Counted from the first letter of the stretch, positions 13,735 to 28,116 are shown. The stretch: DNA of 64,000 nt from Stercorarius parasiticus (GCA_013396915.1 VWZL01004361.1:164749-228748), one strand, 5' to 3'. Made by a program: numbers and translations. Notes: generated from the sequence alone by a model not told the origin.

Positions 13735-13907
13735 GGGTCCCAGCTCTGACACTGTCTCACCGTATGCGAGGAGCAGGAGTAGCTGGTTTCTTTGCCTTAA
13801 TTTCCTCATCTACAAGATGAGGCTCATAATATTTATATGCTTTCCTCGCTGCTTGCCATTTGGACAGGAGTTTCAGCACGTGAAGCGCTGTGAGAGTGCC
13901 AAGCATT
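13735..13907 (-). mobile_element. MIR-like SINE remnant (antisense)
   Basis: Read on the + strand, it contains TTAATTTCCTCATCTACAAG, then ATGAGG..ATAATA, then GTGAAGCGCTGTGAGAGTGCC. This is the order seen in antisense MIR elements (TCAGTTTCCTCATCTGTAAAATGAGG .. ATAATA .. GTAAAGCGCTTAGAACAGTGCC). Identity is low, as expected for an ancient amniote SINE. The call rests on remembered consensus and not on an alignment. Confidence 0.7.
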
Positions 13908-16900
13908 AGCCTTAACTTATTTTTAGCAAGGTGATCCAGCAAGGTACTGAGCAGATGCAGGCTTTCTTTCATGAATGGTTTCAAAGGAGCCAACGGGACT
14001 GTTTGCCTGCTCGAAGTTTGTGTACTTGCTTAAGTACTTGGCTGGATCACTGCGCTGGAAAGCTAAGTAGGTGTCTATTTTTTGCAGGATAAGAAGGGGC
14101 GTATTTTGAAATCCTGTTGAAGTGGAATAGATAGCTGTGTTACTTGAAGTGGGAGCTGATAACGTGTGATTTCAGGACACTTGAAGCCCTCTTCTCCGAA
14201 GAGAGGAAGGTTAATAAAAACCGTGGACTGAGTTTACTTCCTGAAATTTCTGTTTGGGATGGTAAATGCATCACTCGTTAATAACTGGTTTATTAAGAAA
14301 GATGAAAAGAACGCAGAGAGGCTTCAGTCTGTACTGCAGTACAGTGGAGTCAGGGAACACCATCTGAAATCGTTTCCTGGAAATACTGTGCTCTCTTGTT
14401 GCTGTCCGAGCCCAGCAGCGGGCTGGCTAACATGCCTTTAATATAGAATCCGTTCCCCAAACCAAGTCCGTACCCGAATGCCTGTTGAGAGCTGCTTCTC
14501 CGGAGGGGGTGATGATTTGTCAAAGACCTGGGCAATCCCAGCCCTCCTATCTCCACCCCGAGCTCCGAGTCCAGCCCGTTTTGTTTTCCACGGAGCTGTT
14601 AGGATGTTGCTTATTCTTCCAGTAGACCCACCTTGACACTGGGTATCTGTGGGGAAGATATTTAGACTTCAAAGGAATTTAGACCTTCATTTGAACTTGA
14701 GGGTGGGCCGCACATAAGCACCTGTGGGAAGAACTGCTCCTTTGTGCCTCGCAAAATAATACTAATATTCATTCATACCTACTAATTACCACCTTTATTT
14801 AAAATCAGACTGAAAGTAGAAGATTCAATCTTCCATCAAAGGCACTTCCCAGGTATTTGAGAAAAGAGTCCTGCGGTCCAGGCGGTGAAAACTGACACTT
14901 CTTCTTACCTTCTATCAAAAGCGGTGTTGAAATGTAGGGCCTGTTATTGTATATTTATTCAGGCATCAATCACAATCAAGCCTCCTGCTAGTTCATCTGT
15001 AAGGGCATTGTAATCCTATTTTTATCAGTTCCTTCCTGTACATCAGACAGTTAAAATAGCATGAGTAGGGGTCAGAAATATCTTAATGGGTTTGGTTCCC
15101 AGAGATATCAGTGACCGGAGGAAGAGTTTTGCCGAAATTTCTTCCTGAGCTGATAAGGTAGATAAACAGGGGCAAGGTGCAGAGCTAGGGCACGCCGTGG
15201 GGAGTAGAGCATTGGATGGCACCGTAAAGGAGCTGCAGAAAGATTAGGTAGGACAGTATTACTTATGGAAAGACCTCAGGAGCAGATGGAAAAAAAAAAT
15301 CTCTTACCATTTGCCAAGTTACCTGTTTGTAAAAGAAAGTGTTTAATTTTTTTCAGGGTGAGCTGGTGTAAGTCTAAGTGATTTTTTTTTTTCTTATAGT
15401 TAGCTTTACTCTTGTTTTTGCTATTGTACTTTTAAAAATCTATGAGTGATTATATATTTGAAAAAAGTTGATAATGTGTCATTCTTGTTAAATTTGGATG
15501 GCATGCAACTGACTCATTTAAATAATAGCATAGCTTACTATACATTGAAGTTATTACATATTCATTTTACATTTTTGCACTTCATACTTTTGTATATGCA
15601 TTTACAATTTTTCTGGTTATAAAGAGATGAATTACGCCTTTTAAACTCTGTTTTGTCATTCATTCAAGCTGTCTTTGGATGCGAATTATTAGAATGAATT
15701 TATGAGTGAACAGAGAACAGTTCAAAATTTGTCTTCTTACCAGAATAAAACTACCTTAGAACTTCTAAATCCATAAAGAAAAACTGAGTTCATCAAAGCA
15801 AATTTTATCTTGTAAGACAAAGTATTACCTTTGTCTCTGTTTTTAAATGGATCTATTTTTCCTGGTCAAGCTAGTCTTTCAAGATTGTGGAGATAATGGC
15901 CCTAGTCTTTCATACTTCATTTTTATTCATAAATTGTGGGTGGTACCTTTGCTTTTCTGATTCCCAGTTGGTTTTGTTTGTTTTTTTTTTTTTTTATTTT
16001 TTAATTAAACATTAATATGAACTACTTGTATGGGCTAAAATAAAAAATACATTATCTTCTACAACAGCAGAAACTAATCCTGTAAAAATCTTCTTCAGAA
16101 AACCGTGATTCTAAGAGCTTATTTGGGGACTTCTGCCAGTTCAGTGGCTTGACTTTTAACTTTAGGAGCAATTAAACATTGATTATTTCTTAGGATATTA
16201 ATGATTTTAATGTATTAATTTAAGTGTGGACTTTGCGTGGGTAGTTACAGATTGAGGGTAAATGTTAAAAATAATTAGCTGTCCAAAGCTGTAATAATTT
16301 TCTTAATATAAACTAGAATTCGTTCTGTAAAAACTCAAAATAAAAATCTGTGTTAATTAAATCAGAAATGTAGGTTTGTCTCCCCACCACAATTTGGTGT
16401 TTGAATCTTAATAATTTCTGCTGCGCGTCTGTGATAAACTTGCTGAAGAGAACAGGGAAGCCCCATGTCAGGCTGCCTTTCTGCTTAGCAGAGTCTTCCC
16501 CCCTACCCTGCCCCGACATTGTGCTCGGGTTTGCAGCTGCTTATGTTACTTGGGTTTATGTTTAGTCACACAATGTGAGAAGGTTGTGCTAACAATGAGC
16601 TGAAGATTTTGAATGGCGCTCCGCCATGTTTTTATTTTAATTGTAGTTGTTAATTGTCCTAATTGTGTATTCCCAAATACCCTTTCCCATGTAAACTTAT
16701 TTAAAATAAATTGCGCAAGAGAGCGACCAATCAGTAAAGTCAGAAATATTTTTGGAGACTGAATGCGTTTTGCAAGCGATAAAAGAGTGAAGACGTCAGC
16801 ATTTTTCCCTCACGAATAGTGAAAACTAACAAAAAATAATAAGAAGCCAACCCACTCATTGCAAACTAAAACTGCATACATAGTAAGCTAAACTTTAGTA

Positions 16901-18198
16901 TTCCTGTACTTCTGGAGTTGTGTGATGCTTTCTGGAACACGCTTAATGCAAATTGAGGTAAACTTGGTGAACTCGTGCCGAGCTGCGGCTTGTGGAAAGC
17001 AGTGGTGCTCTTGTGGGGATGGAGGGTGCTCTTGCTGGTGGGTTCCAGCCGTCAGGGCTGATGGCAAGCAAGCCCTGCAGGTAAGTCTTCCCCAGGGGTG
17101 TCTCGCAGACATTCTTGTTTGCCTTTTTTGCTTCTGTAATGGAAGTTCGTAGCGTTTTTCAGCCTACCTGTCGAAAGCGCTGGCCTTTTGTACAGAAGCA
17201 TCGTGCTGAGTTGTGCCTTAAAAATCTTAGATCATCCTAATTTCGCCACAGCTGACCTCACAACGTGAGCAATTCAGTCTTGCTGTTTGAGGAATAAGCT
17301 GTAGTTCCAGAAGAAATTCTGCAGTTACAGTAATCTGGGCTTTTCTTTTGTTGCTGTTCTTAACTGTCCTTTCGAGAAATATTAATCATTTCTGGAGGCA
17401 TGGTACATAATTTAAAAGTTGGTCTGACCATTTTTTCTCTTTAAATGACAAGGAGGTAAATACTGGTGTGAGCAAAAGATGTTATTCTAGTGGGAATAAA
17501 TGGTGGGGGCGGAGGGGTTTGTGACTTTCATATCGCAGCTTTCATGTAATACTTCTGATTCTAATTGTCTTGGACTTCCCTCTCACCCCACTCTGATGGT
17601 AATATTTCAGGTGAATTCGTTTTACTCCAGCAAAAGCTGACAAGAAAGGGCAAACTTCGTATAGGTATAGAAACTGCTTGTTCTTATATTCTGTTCCAGA
17701 AACTAGATTTTTTTCATTAGCGCGGTGATTCTTTAAAACAGCCACCCTCAAGGTGGCCGCGCAGCACAGGCAGCTCCCCAGGCTCTGGCCAGAAAATTCA
17801 TCTCACGCTGTTGCTCTCCGGCTCCCGCTTGTCACTGTGCAGGATTGAAAAGCTGCTGTTCAAACTTGAAGCAAAGAAGTTAACAGACTGTGCATTCTAT
17901 GCTTGATTTCTCAAATACGCGACGAGGCTGCTGAAAGTAAGCAGAGGAGTCCATCCTGCAAATTTCCGTCTGAAAAATTGAATTTGCTCCGCTGAATGGT
18001 GTGTCAGTAATTGTGTGTGTTTGTGGAAACATGGTCTTACTTCTTCTCTTCCTGCTTTCTCTCTCTGTTTTCACTATTCATATCTACTTTTTTACATTTT
18101 ATTCTATGGAGATTTTATATAGGTAACCAGTAACATGCTTGTAGCCCTTGTGTAAAATTTTGCTAGCTCTAAAGAAGATGGTGCTTTTAAGCAAGGCG
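13908..18198. other. Non-coding stretch, AT-rich, no gene seen
   Basis: No coding exon is recognised. T runs occur at about 15382-15392 and 15981-15995. The part from about 16540 to 16830 is unusually rich in TAATTG/CAATTA-type homeodomain sites and CCAAT and is noted as a possible regulatory element. Nothing else supports a feature. Confidence 0.5.
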
Positions 18199-18253
18199 TG
18201 ATCCAGAGCTCACTTCGTCTTTCCGTTGACTTCAGTAAGCATTTGGTCGGGTC
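18199..18253. repeat. Old interspersed repeat with GATCC-arm inverted structure, copy 1
   Basis: It begins TGATCCAGAGCTCACTTCG, continues TCTTTCCGTTGACTTCAGTAAGC and ends ATTTGGTCGGGTCC. The order matches the better-preserved copy at 49172-49240 (GATCCAAGCC .. TCTTTCTATTGACTTCAGC .. GGATCAGAC) with an internal deletion. I recognise the general motif as common in bird and reptile DNA but cannot name the family with confidence. Confidence 0.55.
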
Positions 18254-19630
18254 CTTCTGATTGCGTCTTCGTGAATTTCCGATGTTTTAGTGTCATCGTT
18301 AATGAAATATATTTTGCAATAACTCTGCAGTAAACGCCTTGCCAATAGTCACCTGATTAAATCTTGATACAGTTTAAATCAATGGGCAAACTTCTCATGT
18401 CAGTGCGAGATGAAGTTTCAGGCCCTGCAAATGACTGTCGGATCTGGGATTGAGAGGACAGAGGACCGTTGTTCTCCCCAAGACAGGCAGGGACTCGCTC
18501 TGTTTTGATGTATTTTGCAGTCAAGCAGAAGTTACTGTCTAAACCTTGCATTGCATGCCTTGTATTGTCCATTTAAAATAAGACATTGTGCTTGTAGAGG
18601 CTTTGGTAAACATATGTTTAAAGGTCAAATGGCAGATTATAAAACATAGAAAATGGCAAACGATATTTACCTATGTGCATACATAGCTCTTGTAAGAGAG
18701 CAGGCTGACCTGGGTGGCTTTGGACAAGGAAATTGATGGCAGTGGCCATGCAGTATAGATAACAGCGGAGAGAAGTGGGTCTAGATTTTAACAGGACTGA
18801 ACTGACAGGTCGCAGTGATTTTCAATCTGCTAGTGCCAAAGGAGGCTTTTCGGGCTATCAAGTTGTGTCTGATTTTGGTACCATGTTATAAAACATGGCA
18901 CTTAGTATAAATAAATCTACTGTAGTCATCCTAATGAACTATCAAATAATTATCTCTGATAGTTACCCTATGTGAACTGGTTTTCATAATTTAATATCTT
19001 TAAATATGCTAAAAAACTATAGCTGTTTCCATGAATAGTGGGAGCAAAAGGCCCTGATAATTAAGTCATTTTGTCTTTGGGAAGAACAGAATTACCATCT
19101 GAAATATTTATAGGAAATATCTCAATGACCATATAATGTATCAAGTCCAGTTTGAAATCACCATTTCCTATAGCTTGAGTTCAACAGAAGTTAAAATATC
19201 TTTGCATAACACAAGTAGAAGTCAAAAGTGTTATTAGTCTCTATTTGATCATGAAGTTCTATTCGCAAGGATAAAATTCCCAAGCACACCAAACAGAGAG
19301 GGGGCAGAAAGGGGGGGTGTAAAAAAAGAGGGCGAAAAGGAGGCACCAGATTTCCAAAGAAACAAAGACTAAAGAAAATGTCTGATTAGTACAGTTTGGT
19401 ACAGTAACGTGGAAAAGTTGAGAAAAACTGAGATAAGTAGAAGTTTTGATATTGAGCTAGCAAAATTGGCATAGTTCAACTGAGAATCTGTTTGTTTTCA
19501 GAATCCATGCGGAAGGCACCCAGTCATACAAGTGTCTTCAGCATCTGCAGACAGGCTGCATCACTTCTTTGGAAAACTCACACTACCCATTTTTAGGCCC
19601 TAGATAGCTTTCGGACTGTGGTCGTCTGTG
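18254..19630. other. Non-coding stretch, nothing recognised
   Basis: AT-rich sequence with a purine-rich patch at about 19300-19380 (runs of G and A). No exon, RNA gene or transposon is identifiable. Confidence 0.5.
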
Positions 19631-19706
19631 TCTGATACAAAGCTTATTTGAAGCCAATAGGATTTTTTCCACTGATCTCGGTGGGCTTCAAATTATGTGC
19701 TCGATA
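19631..19706. repeat. Old interspersed repeat with GATCC-arm inverted structure, copy 2
   Basis: It runs TCTGATACAAAGC, then TTTGAAGCCAATAGGATTTTTTCC, then ACTGATCTCGGTGGGCTTC and ends with a degraded right arm. The alternation of 'GAAG-CAATAGG' and 'ACT..-GGTGGGCTT' around a pyrimidine centre is the same as in the copy at 49172-49240. Confidence 0.5.
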
Positions 19707-22700
19707 CCAAAGTTCTTAAACAGCAGGTGAGAAAAATTTAAGTACTGTGCTTGGAATTCTGCCTGATTAAGGATTGCAGATTTACGTTAAGAAATACAAC
19801 CAGTTCTCCATCTTGATGCCCGTTTGGCATCTAAATAGCTTAGAAAAATATATTAAAGCCTCCAGGCCTGAAAGAATTTGAAAATGGCTTTTGTTTTATG
19901 CCTGCAAAGAGTCCTTCATTGCAGCTATAGTCTGAAAAGTTGTGTGGGTGCCGTGTTTTCCACGGTGTAGATGTTTTCTAGTATTTCAGGGTATTATTTT
20001 AAGATCTTCGTGACACTGAGCAGGTATTGGTTCATTATGCAGATAAAAATAAAAGATTAGGGACGAAAGGCAGCTCCCTCTGAAATCAGTAGCATTGGGC
20101 TCCTCAGTTCTGTAAAGTCAGGATTTCATTTTAAAAGTTAGTTCAGGAAACAAAAGCCTTCCCAATAAAAGGCATGGCCAATATAGTTTCCTACTAGAGG
20201 ACTAAATAAGAGGATCCTTATCATTCCAGCTGCTTCTCAGCTGTACTGTTACTTGTTGGAGATGTAAATATAACTATTTGAAAGAGTATATGATATTGTA
20301 AATTTGTTAAAAACTATTAAGGCTTTCACTAAACAATTTCGATACTAAAAAGAAATTGGTTTAAATTTTAAATTTTTTGAAATTTAGATTGTGTTTGTGA
20401 TGCAGTCCAATACTATCACACTTCAGAAAGGCAGATGGGAAGGACAAGGGAAAGTGTCTAATCCGCACACCACCTTTATAATAACTCTATTTACAATGTG
20501 GGCTGAAAATGGAGAGCTTTTTAAGTTAAATTGTGTGGACTTGAAAGCATCAATGCTGAATATTTTATGCGAAGCTTGTCAAGGGCCCTTACTAAAATAG
20601 CTTAAAAGCAGTATCACAGTTGCCTTCTTATAAGCATTGCACACTTTCGAAGAAGAAACATGCTGAAGGGTTTTCAATATTGCCAGAAGTTGGTATATAT
20701 ATTTTTTTAGGTGTCAGATTTTATATGCTGTATATATACAGGCACCCTCATGTGAACAAACACCTTTCTCACCACATTTTTGCAGAAGCTTTATTTTATA
20801 TAATGCCTGGTGTTTCTTAAGGTCCAGCAAATTTTTTGTTGTTTTTTGGGGTTGGAGGTTTGATGGGGTTTTTTTTTTTTGTATTTAAAAGCTGAGAGTT
20901 GAAGGAAAGCAAGAGCCCTCAGCTCCCTTTTTAGTTAAAGGGGATAGAAAGCAGCACCTGCAATCCATCCCAGCTGCTTTGAACATCATCCCGTGGACAA
21001 GTTGAATTACCCTTTGCAAGGGCTTGTCTCTCTCCATCGGCTATAAAGGAGCCCAGCCAACTCACTTGTACCAAACATTTGACTTTTGAATGGCTAAATT
21101 TAGCTGACAAGGACTCTTTAGTATTAATAGACTCGCATTCACTGTACCTAATAATAACAGGTCATGTTTGTTCCTGATGCATTGTAAGAAATAAAGCTAC
21201 AGCAGGGGTAGACTTATATCAGTACAGATATCGTGACAGTGATTTAGACGCTGAAAAATGTTAAGCATTGTGGAGAACTCATTCCTGATGACAGCCAGCA
21301 ATAGCTTGTATTTTAAACACTTTGCTAATTCATCTATCTGAATAAAAGTTGCAGTTAAGCAATTAGACATTGAAACAGAAAGCTAAATACTGCTCTCCCT
21401 TTTAAAAATTCATAATTACAGGCAGAAGTTGAATTGCTCTAACGTTTGATGAGCAAAGTTTGCTAAGGAGTTGTATGTTTTGATATGTGAGCATGTCAAA
21501 CTGCTTTAGCATGTCAAATCGTGCTCATTTTCTATGCACTTTTTTTACTCGATTATAATTGCCTATCATGTAATATAATGTATCTTGTTCATATATATAT
21601 GAAAACATATATATGGACTATATTATGTAGATGTCTGTGCGCACGTGCATGTATAGACTTATTGGCCTTGCCTGTAGGGGATGGTGAGGCTATTCCTCTA
21701 GTTTTTTGTTTGGTTTTCAAAGAGCATTTAATTCACGTCTCCTGAATGAGGAGGACTTTCTGAGGAAGTTTTTTAACCACTAGAGAATAGAATAAACTGG
21801 AGTCACCATCCACAGTCCTGCTTCCCTTCCCCCTTCTTTCTCCCAGCAGTAGCCAAGGAATGGTAATCTAAGGAAATGCCTTGGGCTGTGGGTCTCCTCA
21901 GAGTGGGTGACCAGCATCCCTGGAAGAGGAAGGTTTCACACGCATCCCGCTATTGAGCTCTGAAAATATATCCCCAAAGTGTGGTATGTTTCACTCGTAT
22001 TGTCTCTGTCACGGAAGATTCTCATCATTTGGGGCCTCAGTTGTGCACACTTAAAGACAACAGTTGTCTAGATTTACATCTTCAGGTGAACCTAGCCAAA
22101 ATGTGGTACAGAACTCTATTTTTACCTCTGCTTTCCTAGTGTTTATGAGACCATGATGACCTCTTGGGTTTTTTTATGCAGAAGGTATTGTCATGGTCCA
22201 AATGATTTCTTCAGAGGAAAAAGGGAGGTGGAGGCTGACTAACAGCTTGTATCAGAGAATGGATGGCAGCAGGGCCTTATAAAGAGGGTAGAATGTGCAG
22301 TTTTAAAGTGGATGTTGCTAATAGAAATGCACCTCTTCATATCTTCTGCGCTCCCAGAAGCAAAGCAATATCAAAGAGCAGAACAGCAAGAGATGACTTA
22401 TTGAAAAATAAATCATGGGTGAAATTTTGAACATTGACTTCGAGGAGACCAGCATTTCACACGCGTTGATACGGGTGCTGGGTGTTTCTCGATGGAGGTT
22501 GCTGCATACAAATGCCTTTTTTAGCATTGCTCAGGAGTCGTTGCTGTGAGTGGCAAGTCTTCCTGTCTCATTGAGGGGAGGTTAACAGGAGTGTTACTCA
22601 GAGGGAGCAGTTACTCAAAGGGAAGAGGGAGAGTAAGCAATATTTAGGTGTTAATTGGTAATATAAGCCCCTGGAGTTTTCTTCTAGAGGTTACCAGCTC

Positions 22701-25700
22701 TATGACATGAGCAAGCCTATATAAAGAAGTTGCCTTTTAAAGGCAGAAGATTATTACTTCATTACAGCAAGAAAAAGAGATATAGAAAAGAGAAACCCAA
22801 GTTCAGAGTTTGATCTTGAAGTTGTCCTTAGAACAATTCGTTGTAGTTAATAGAAATGCATCGGTTAGGGTAATGATAAATGTTTCCGTAGTCTTCTCCC
22901 CACTGTCACTGAAAGGAAGTCTGCAGGTTCTGAAATCCCAGTGAGCAGGAGGCATCATCTTGTACACAGAAGTTTTCTGAAGGATGTTTTCTGTATTTTT
23001 TTCACTGATACCATTCAAGCCTCAGTCTATTAATACACATAAAACATGTATTATGGCCACATGGCTCACTCTTCTGTATGACAGGGCACTTATTGCTGTC
23101 AGTCTCTCATTAACCTTAGTGAGATAACCTGTGGTAAAAAAAATATTTGCAAGATGTGGACCTTAGTGGTGTTTTTTTAATAATGTGTGTATGTACGTAC
23201 ATATATATACATACCAGGTTTTCTTAACCACCGCTGCCTGCATGAAGTCACTTTGCAGAGCTTACCTCTGTTACCACTAGTGCCTGGGAGGGGACCGGGA
23301 GCCAGGGGCAAAAGTAAATTTTCACATTTGCCAGGCATGGTTCATTGGAGAAACCAGCTCTGTTGCTTTCTTGTGCCTTTGCTCACCTGTCACTGTGGCA
23401 ATACGTAGTGACATTTCAAACTGCTAGCATGGAAATAAGATAAAAAGTGCCTGGGACAACTGGGAAATTTCATTTAGACAGAATGTCAGACCCTAGTCTC
23501 CAGTGAAAATACTGTAGGTTTACCATGTCCAGCTTTGCGATATCATTTGATGTGAAATTAAATCAGAGGCCAGCCATGAACAGGAAAGCAGTTGAGCCTG
23601 TTCAGTTTTAGTTTGTTTTAGAATTCTGGTACTCCTGATCTGTGTTCCTGGCCAAGAACAAGTTACAATGGCTAACTGTTTATGAAGGTGTTTTGAAGGC
23701 ATGATTCCCACAGAAATGTTTTTTAATTCCTTGCGTTACCTTGAAGTTTGAAAACTTCGTTAAGTCTCTAAAAACCGTGTTCTGGCCCTCATTGTTCTTG
23801 TGGATCGAGTTCACGCTGGCTAACAGTTATTTTGCTTTGCACAGTAACTTAACACTGATATTTCAGGACAAATAGGCACCAGCGTGGCTCCTGAATGGGT
23901 GAGTTACGTGTATTCATAAGCCGTTCCATTCATTTCTCTGACATGGAAAAAAGGGTAGGGCTACTTTCATCCTGCTGCCAACCCTTTTATCTCTGAAGAA
24001 TCAAATTTCAGGAAACCTTTCTGCCTAGGTCAAAATTTCAAAGGGATTCTGTAGTATTTAAAAAGTTCAGCATCTTAATTCTCCTAATTTTAAGGGGGAT
24101 GTTTCTTTTCCTGCTGAGAAGACAAAACAAAGCGGCCCCCCGAAACAAAACAGAAACCAATGAAAAAAACCTAGAGCAAACCACGGGTTTGGAGATGTGG
24201 GGGTTAGTAAAAATGCGTTTAGTGTTACTTCACTTCCTACTATTCAGGACAGCGCATTGTTAAAACTGATGCAGTGTTTATACACATTGTGGTTATGGCT
24301 ATAGTCGGGGCTATTGTTGAAGGATGTTATACAGACATTTATCATAGTATGTCAGTAAACCCATTGTAAAAATGTCCTAGTAGTTAAATGAGGCTTAGAT
24401 TTAATGAGGCTGTAAGAAAGGACCGATTTTTTTATCATACTGTAAATAAGGTTCCTATAGCAATGTCATTGGGATTAACGTGCAGATTTTCTTTTGTTTC
24501 AAAATAAGAGCAGTATCTCCGTGAAGTTAGGCAAGCAATTTAAAATACGCACTTTTACAAAGCCTTTGAAGAAATAGTTTGCTTGGTCATTCTCTGACTA
24601 CACGATGATAGTAAATGAACATGTGAAATTATAAAAAATTCACACACACCTCCCCCCATCAAAAACTAATAGTACAGTTTAGGTAATAAAATCCTAACAC
24701 TAATAAATACTAGGTTAATGGCTAAATAATACATTGTCAATGGCGGAAAAACCCTCTTCAATACTTTTTAAAAAGATACTCATATGACAGTTTCAAATAT
24801 TTGTGCTACTTCATATACTAATGGTGAACTGATTTTAATACATGTTTTTAACACTGTTGCTGCTGAGAAATGTAAAAATGAGGCTCGTAAGCATTAAGGT
24901 TTTACCCACCAACATTTATTTTTCTTGTAGCTGTGAAAACAGCCATCTAAAGCTCCAAAAGGGTAGTAATTTGGACCACATTTTAGCTTTCTGCATTTCT
25001 TTTCAGTCTGACATATTTTCTGTGACGTACAGGGGGCATGCCTTATGCTGTTTAAATTAGGAAGTACGAAGCTGTAAGGGGAAATAAAAGTCATTTTAGC
25101 CATTTAAAAGGACGTTGTCAATAGCAGAAGATTAGGAAGGGAAGGGTATCTTAATTATTCTTCATGTGCTTCTTTTACGGTAGGAGTGCAATTGTTATCT
25201 TTAAAGCTGTAGTTTGAGGGTAAAGCTTTCAGTGAGTTTTGCCATCAGAGAAGCAGTTCCTGCCCTGAAAAACCAATCCTGAGCCGAGTGCTACCGTGCT
25301 CCAGTCCCGTATTTGTGCTGTTGCGGATTTGAACACTGTAAAACCAAATAACTGAAAAGATCTTCCAATTCTGTTTAAAACACGGGTGATGTCAGTGACC
25401 CCATCTCGGTCTCAGCAGTGCCAGCAGAAGGGAGCGATGCCTGTGGCATGGAGGAGCGGGGAGGGCTCAGGAGAGAGGCAGAAGGTTTTCCAAGTGGTTT
25501 TGATGCCAAAGAAAATTCTGTTGTGTACCTTAGTGCTTGGCCAACTAAACTCTGGCGAAGATGGGTAACAGATAGACATCTTACTGCAAGTCTCGCTAGT
25601 CTTTGTAGATGCAATTGTGCTAGTCCACTCGCCAGGGACAGCTGGCTGCCGCGCAGAAGGCAGGACTACCCTGGGCTCCTGCCTTTCCGACAGCCTGCTG

Positions 25701-28116
25701 CTAGCCCCGGGATGGGGCACAGCCGCCTGGGAGGCTGATTTACCCGAGTGAGAGGCACAGAAGTCAGCTCTGCTTCATTTGATGCCAATTTTAGTATGGC
25801 TGGTTTTAAGAGGAAGATCCAGACAATGGAGTATTCTCAGGGAAGGGGGAAAAAAAAAAAGATCGCTCAGGATGAGGACATTTGGATCCATGGCAGCAGC
25901 CATAAACACAACAGCTTTCCTCTTCCACCAAGAAAGATTTTGACTTAGCCAGGGCCTTGCATGCCCCATCAGTGTCCAAGGTTCCCGATACATTCTCTGC
26001 TTAAACCTTTCTGGGGGCATTGCTAGGGGTGTGACTCCGAGTGCTTTATCCTACAAGAGTAGATTCCTGCAGCTCTCTATTTAGAAGGCTATTTAATGTT
26101 AGCTCTCTATTCATTTGGAAATAATGGTGTTGAGGAAAAAAATTTAATTAAAACGGCTTCAGAAAGTAGTTAATTATAAAGCCTACCATGGCCTGAAGTC
26201 TAAAATACATCGCAGACTGAGAAATCACGTAGGGGTGCATTACTAAAATAATTAATTTAAAATTTTACATATATCACCCACACAGCAAATGCCGTGGGTG
26301 CTGCTAAAATGAGTCCCGTGCCCTTCAAAAACTGTGAGCATCTCTTATATCTCCCACTCACTCCCTTTTAGATATGCTTGTTTTCTTCTTTATTACGGGT
26401 GTGCACTTCGTGTTAAGAACATCAATTTTGTGGAAGGGCTTTGGGTAAGAAATTAAATCTTCGCCGCATTTATTTTAGCATTATCATTGTGTTTTGCGGG
26501 GCCAGGGTTTAACTGGGTGAGTGCCCGATCTAAGACAGGCAAGAGGTGCACAGACCTACTGCTGCCTGTGCCGTGCTTCCTTCATCTGGTGCAGCCTCTG
26601 CATTGATCTGGATCCGTCAGCGTTGGCTGTTAAACCAGTCTTGGACCATTTACAATCCTGCCGGTTCCTTTAAGGGATAACAGGGATGTAGCGCTGCACC
26701 GGTGTGCTGGCCTTACACCACCATGGGATCTCGTCAAGGCCATCCTTCAAGTTCAGCACCATTGTACCAAATTTAGGGCTTTTCCGCGCTAGTGCCACTG
26801 TGTTTGCCTACATATGCCAAATAAGAGTTAAATACTGCAAAGCCTCACCTTTAAGCACAGGAAAGTAGCTGGTGGGTTTTGGTATTTGGGGGCGTGGATG
26901 ATGTTTTGAGGGTTTGTTGTCTTGTTTGGTTTTTTCCTTTACTTTTGAAGAAACAAGAACGTGTCCTGTGCAGGTTCCGGTTTTGTGATCCCATCCAAAC
27001 CGTACCTGCTCTCCGGTAGCTATCAATATGCTGAGATTCTTGCCTCTTGTCAGTCTAATTTCTGGTTGGTGCAGGCTCTTGACATTCAGCGCTTTATCAA
27101 ACATAGGCTGCTTGGCACCTATTACCACTGATCTCAGCATTGCTAATAAACAGCAACATCAAGGCCATATTTTCTGGTTCCTGTCAGACCACTGCTTTCC
27201 TGGGTGAAATAAAAGTCCTATTAACATGCTCCTCCTCATTGGCTCTGACAGTTTGATTAATTAGGCCCCCTCTTTAGATGACCTCTGCACTGACATGACA
27301 AGGAGGTGAATATAAAATGAATAGTTTGCCCACATAATGGCCTACTGCAAGTTTCAGATTTTTATCAGATCAGACTGAAGTCCGGGGCCTGTATTAAAAC
27401 CTACAGTGTACAGCAATATACGGTTGTGGGTTATGAACCGCAGGCTTTACAACATGGTTAAAGAATTAAAACCAAACTAATCCTAGCCATCCTGATATAT
27501 TGACTTCTCCTCTAAGAATTAATCTTTCCTTTACTCTCTTGACCATACAATACAAATCTAATTCATTTACATTATCAAATAAAATGACCTTTTGTTTTCA
27601 ACAGATTTTTTTATTGCCAGAAAATACAGTATGTTAACTCTGTGGTTATTCAGCCTCCCATAAAATACTAATATAAAGCCATTATTATAGTGGCACTCTA
27701 TTTAAATGTCAGTCTGCCTTTCTATTATAAACCAAACCACCAGTTCATAGGCTTGTAACTCATCAGTAAAAAATTTACTTCAGGTGAGAACTTGGAGTAT
27801 GAGCTCCCAACTTTTCTTTGGAAGTGTGTTTTTTTAAAAATACGAGTGTGTGTGATCCCAAGGGATGAATATGTAATTGTGAACCTATGGCACGGCATTC
27901 GTAGAACCAGAAATGCCTGATCGTGCCAGCACATTGCCCACCGCAGAGTCCCCTGGCTGGGGCTGGTACTTTGTGGTTCTAGGAGAAGGAGTTTGGTCAG
28001 CCGGCTACGCAGAGTTTCTGGAAGTACATCGCAATCCAACTAGGAGACAACTCAGCCTTTTCAAAAAACCTGGAGTTTTGACTGGTGGTTGATGAGAAAG
28101 ACATCTTCCCTATGTC
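19707..28116. other. Non-coding stretch, no gene seen
   Basis: No exon is recognised over this interval. It holds G/T-rich tracts (20831-20881, 26870-26941), a TA palindromic stretch near 21590-21620, a 14-bp palindrome TATGTACGTACATA at 23190-23203, and a GC-richer patch at about 25400-25740 whose several overlapping frames look like chance. The part 27180-27420 contains ATTAATTAGG and resembles conserved non-coding DNA by composition only. Confidence 0.5.

Noticed and set aside
25386..25738. Cluster of overlapping open frames in a GC-richer patch
   Set aside because: Four frames on both strands are open at once, which is a base-composition effect. None has a plausible domain or splice structure.
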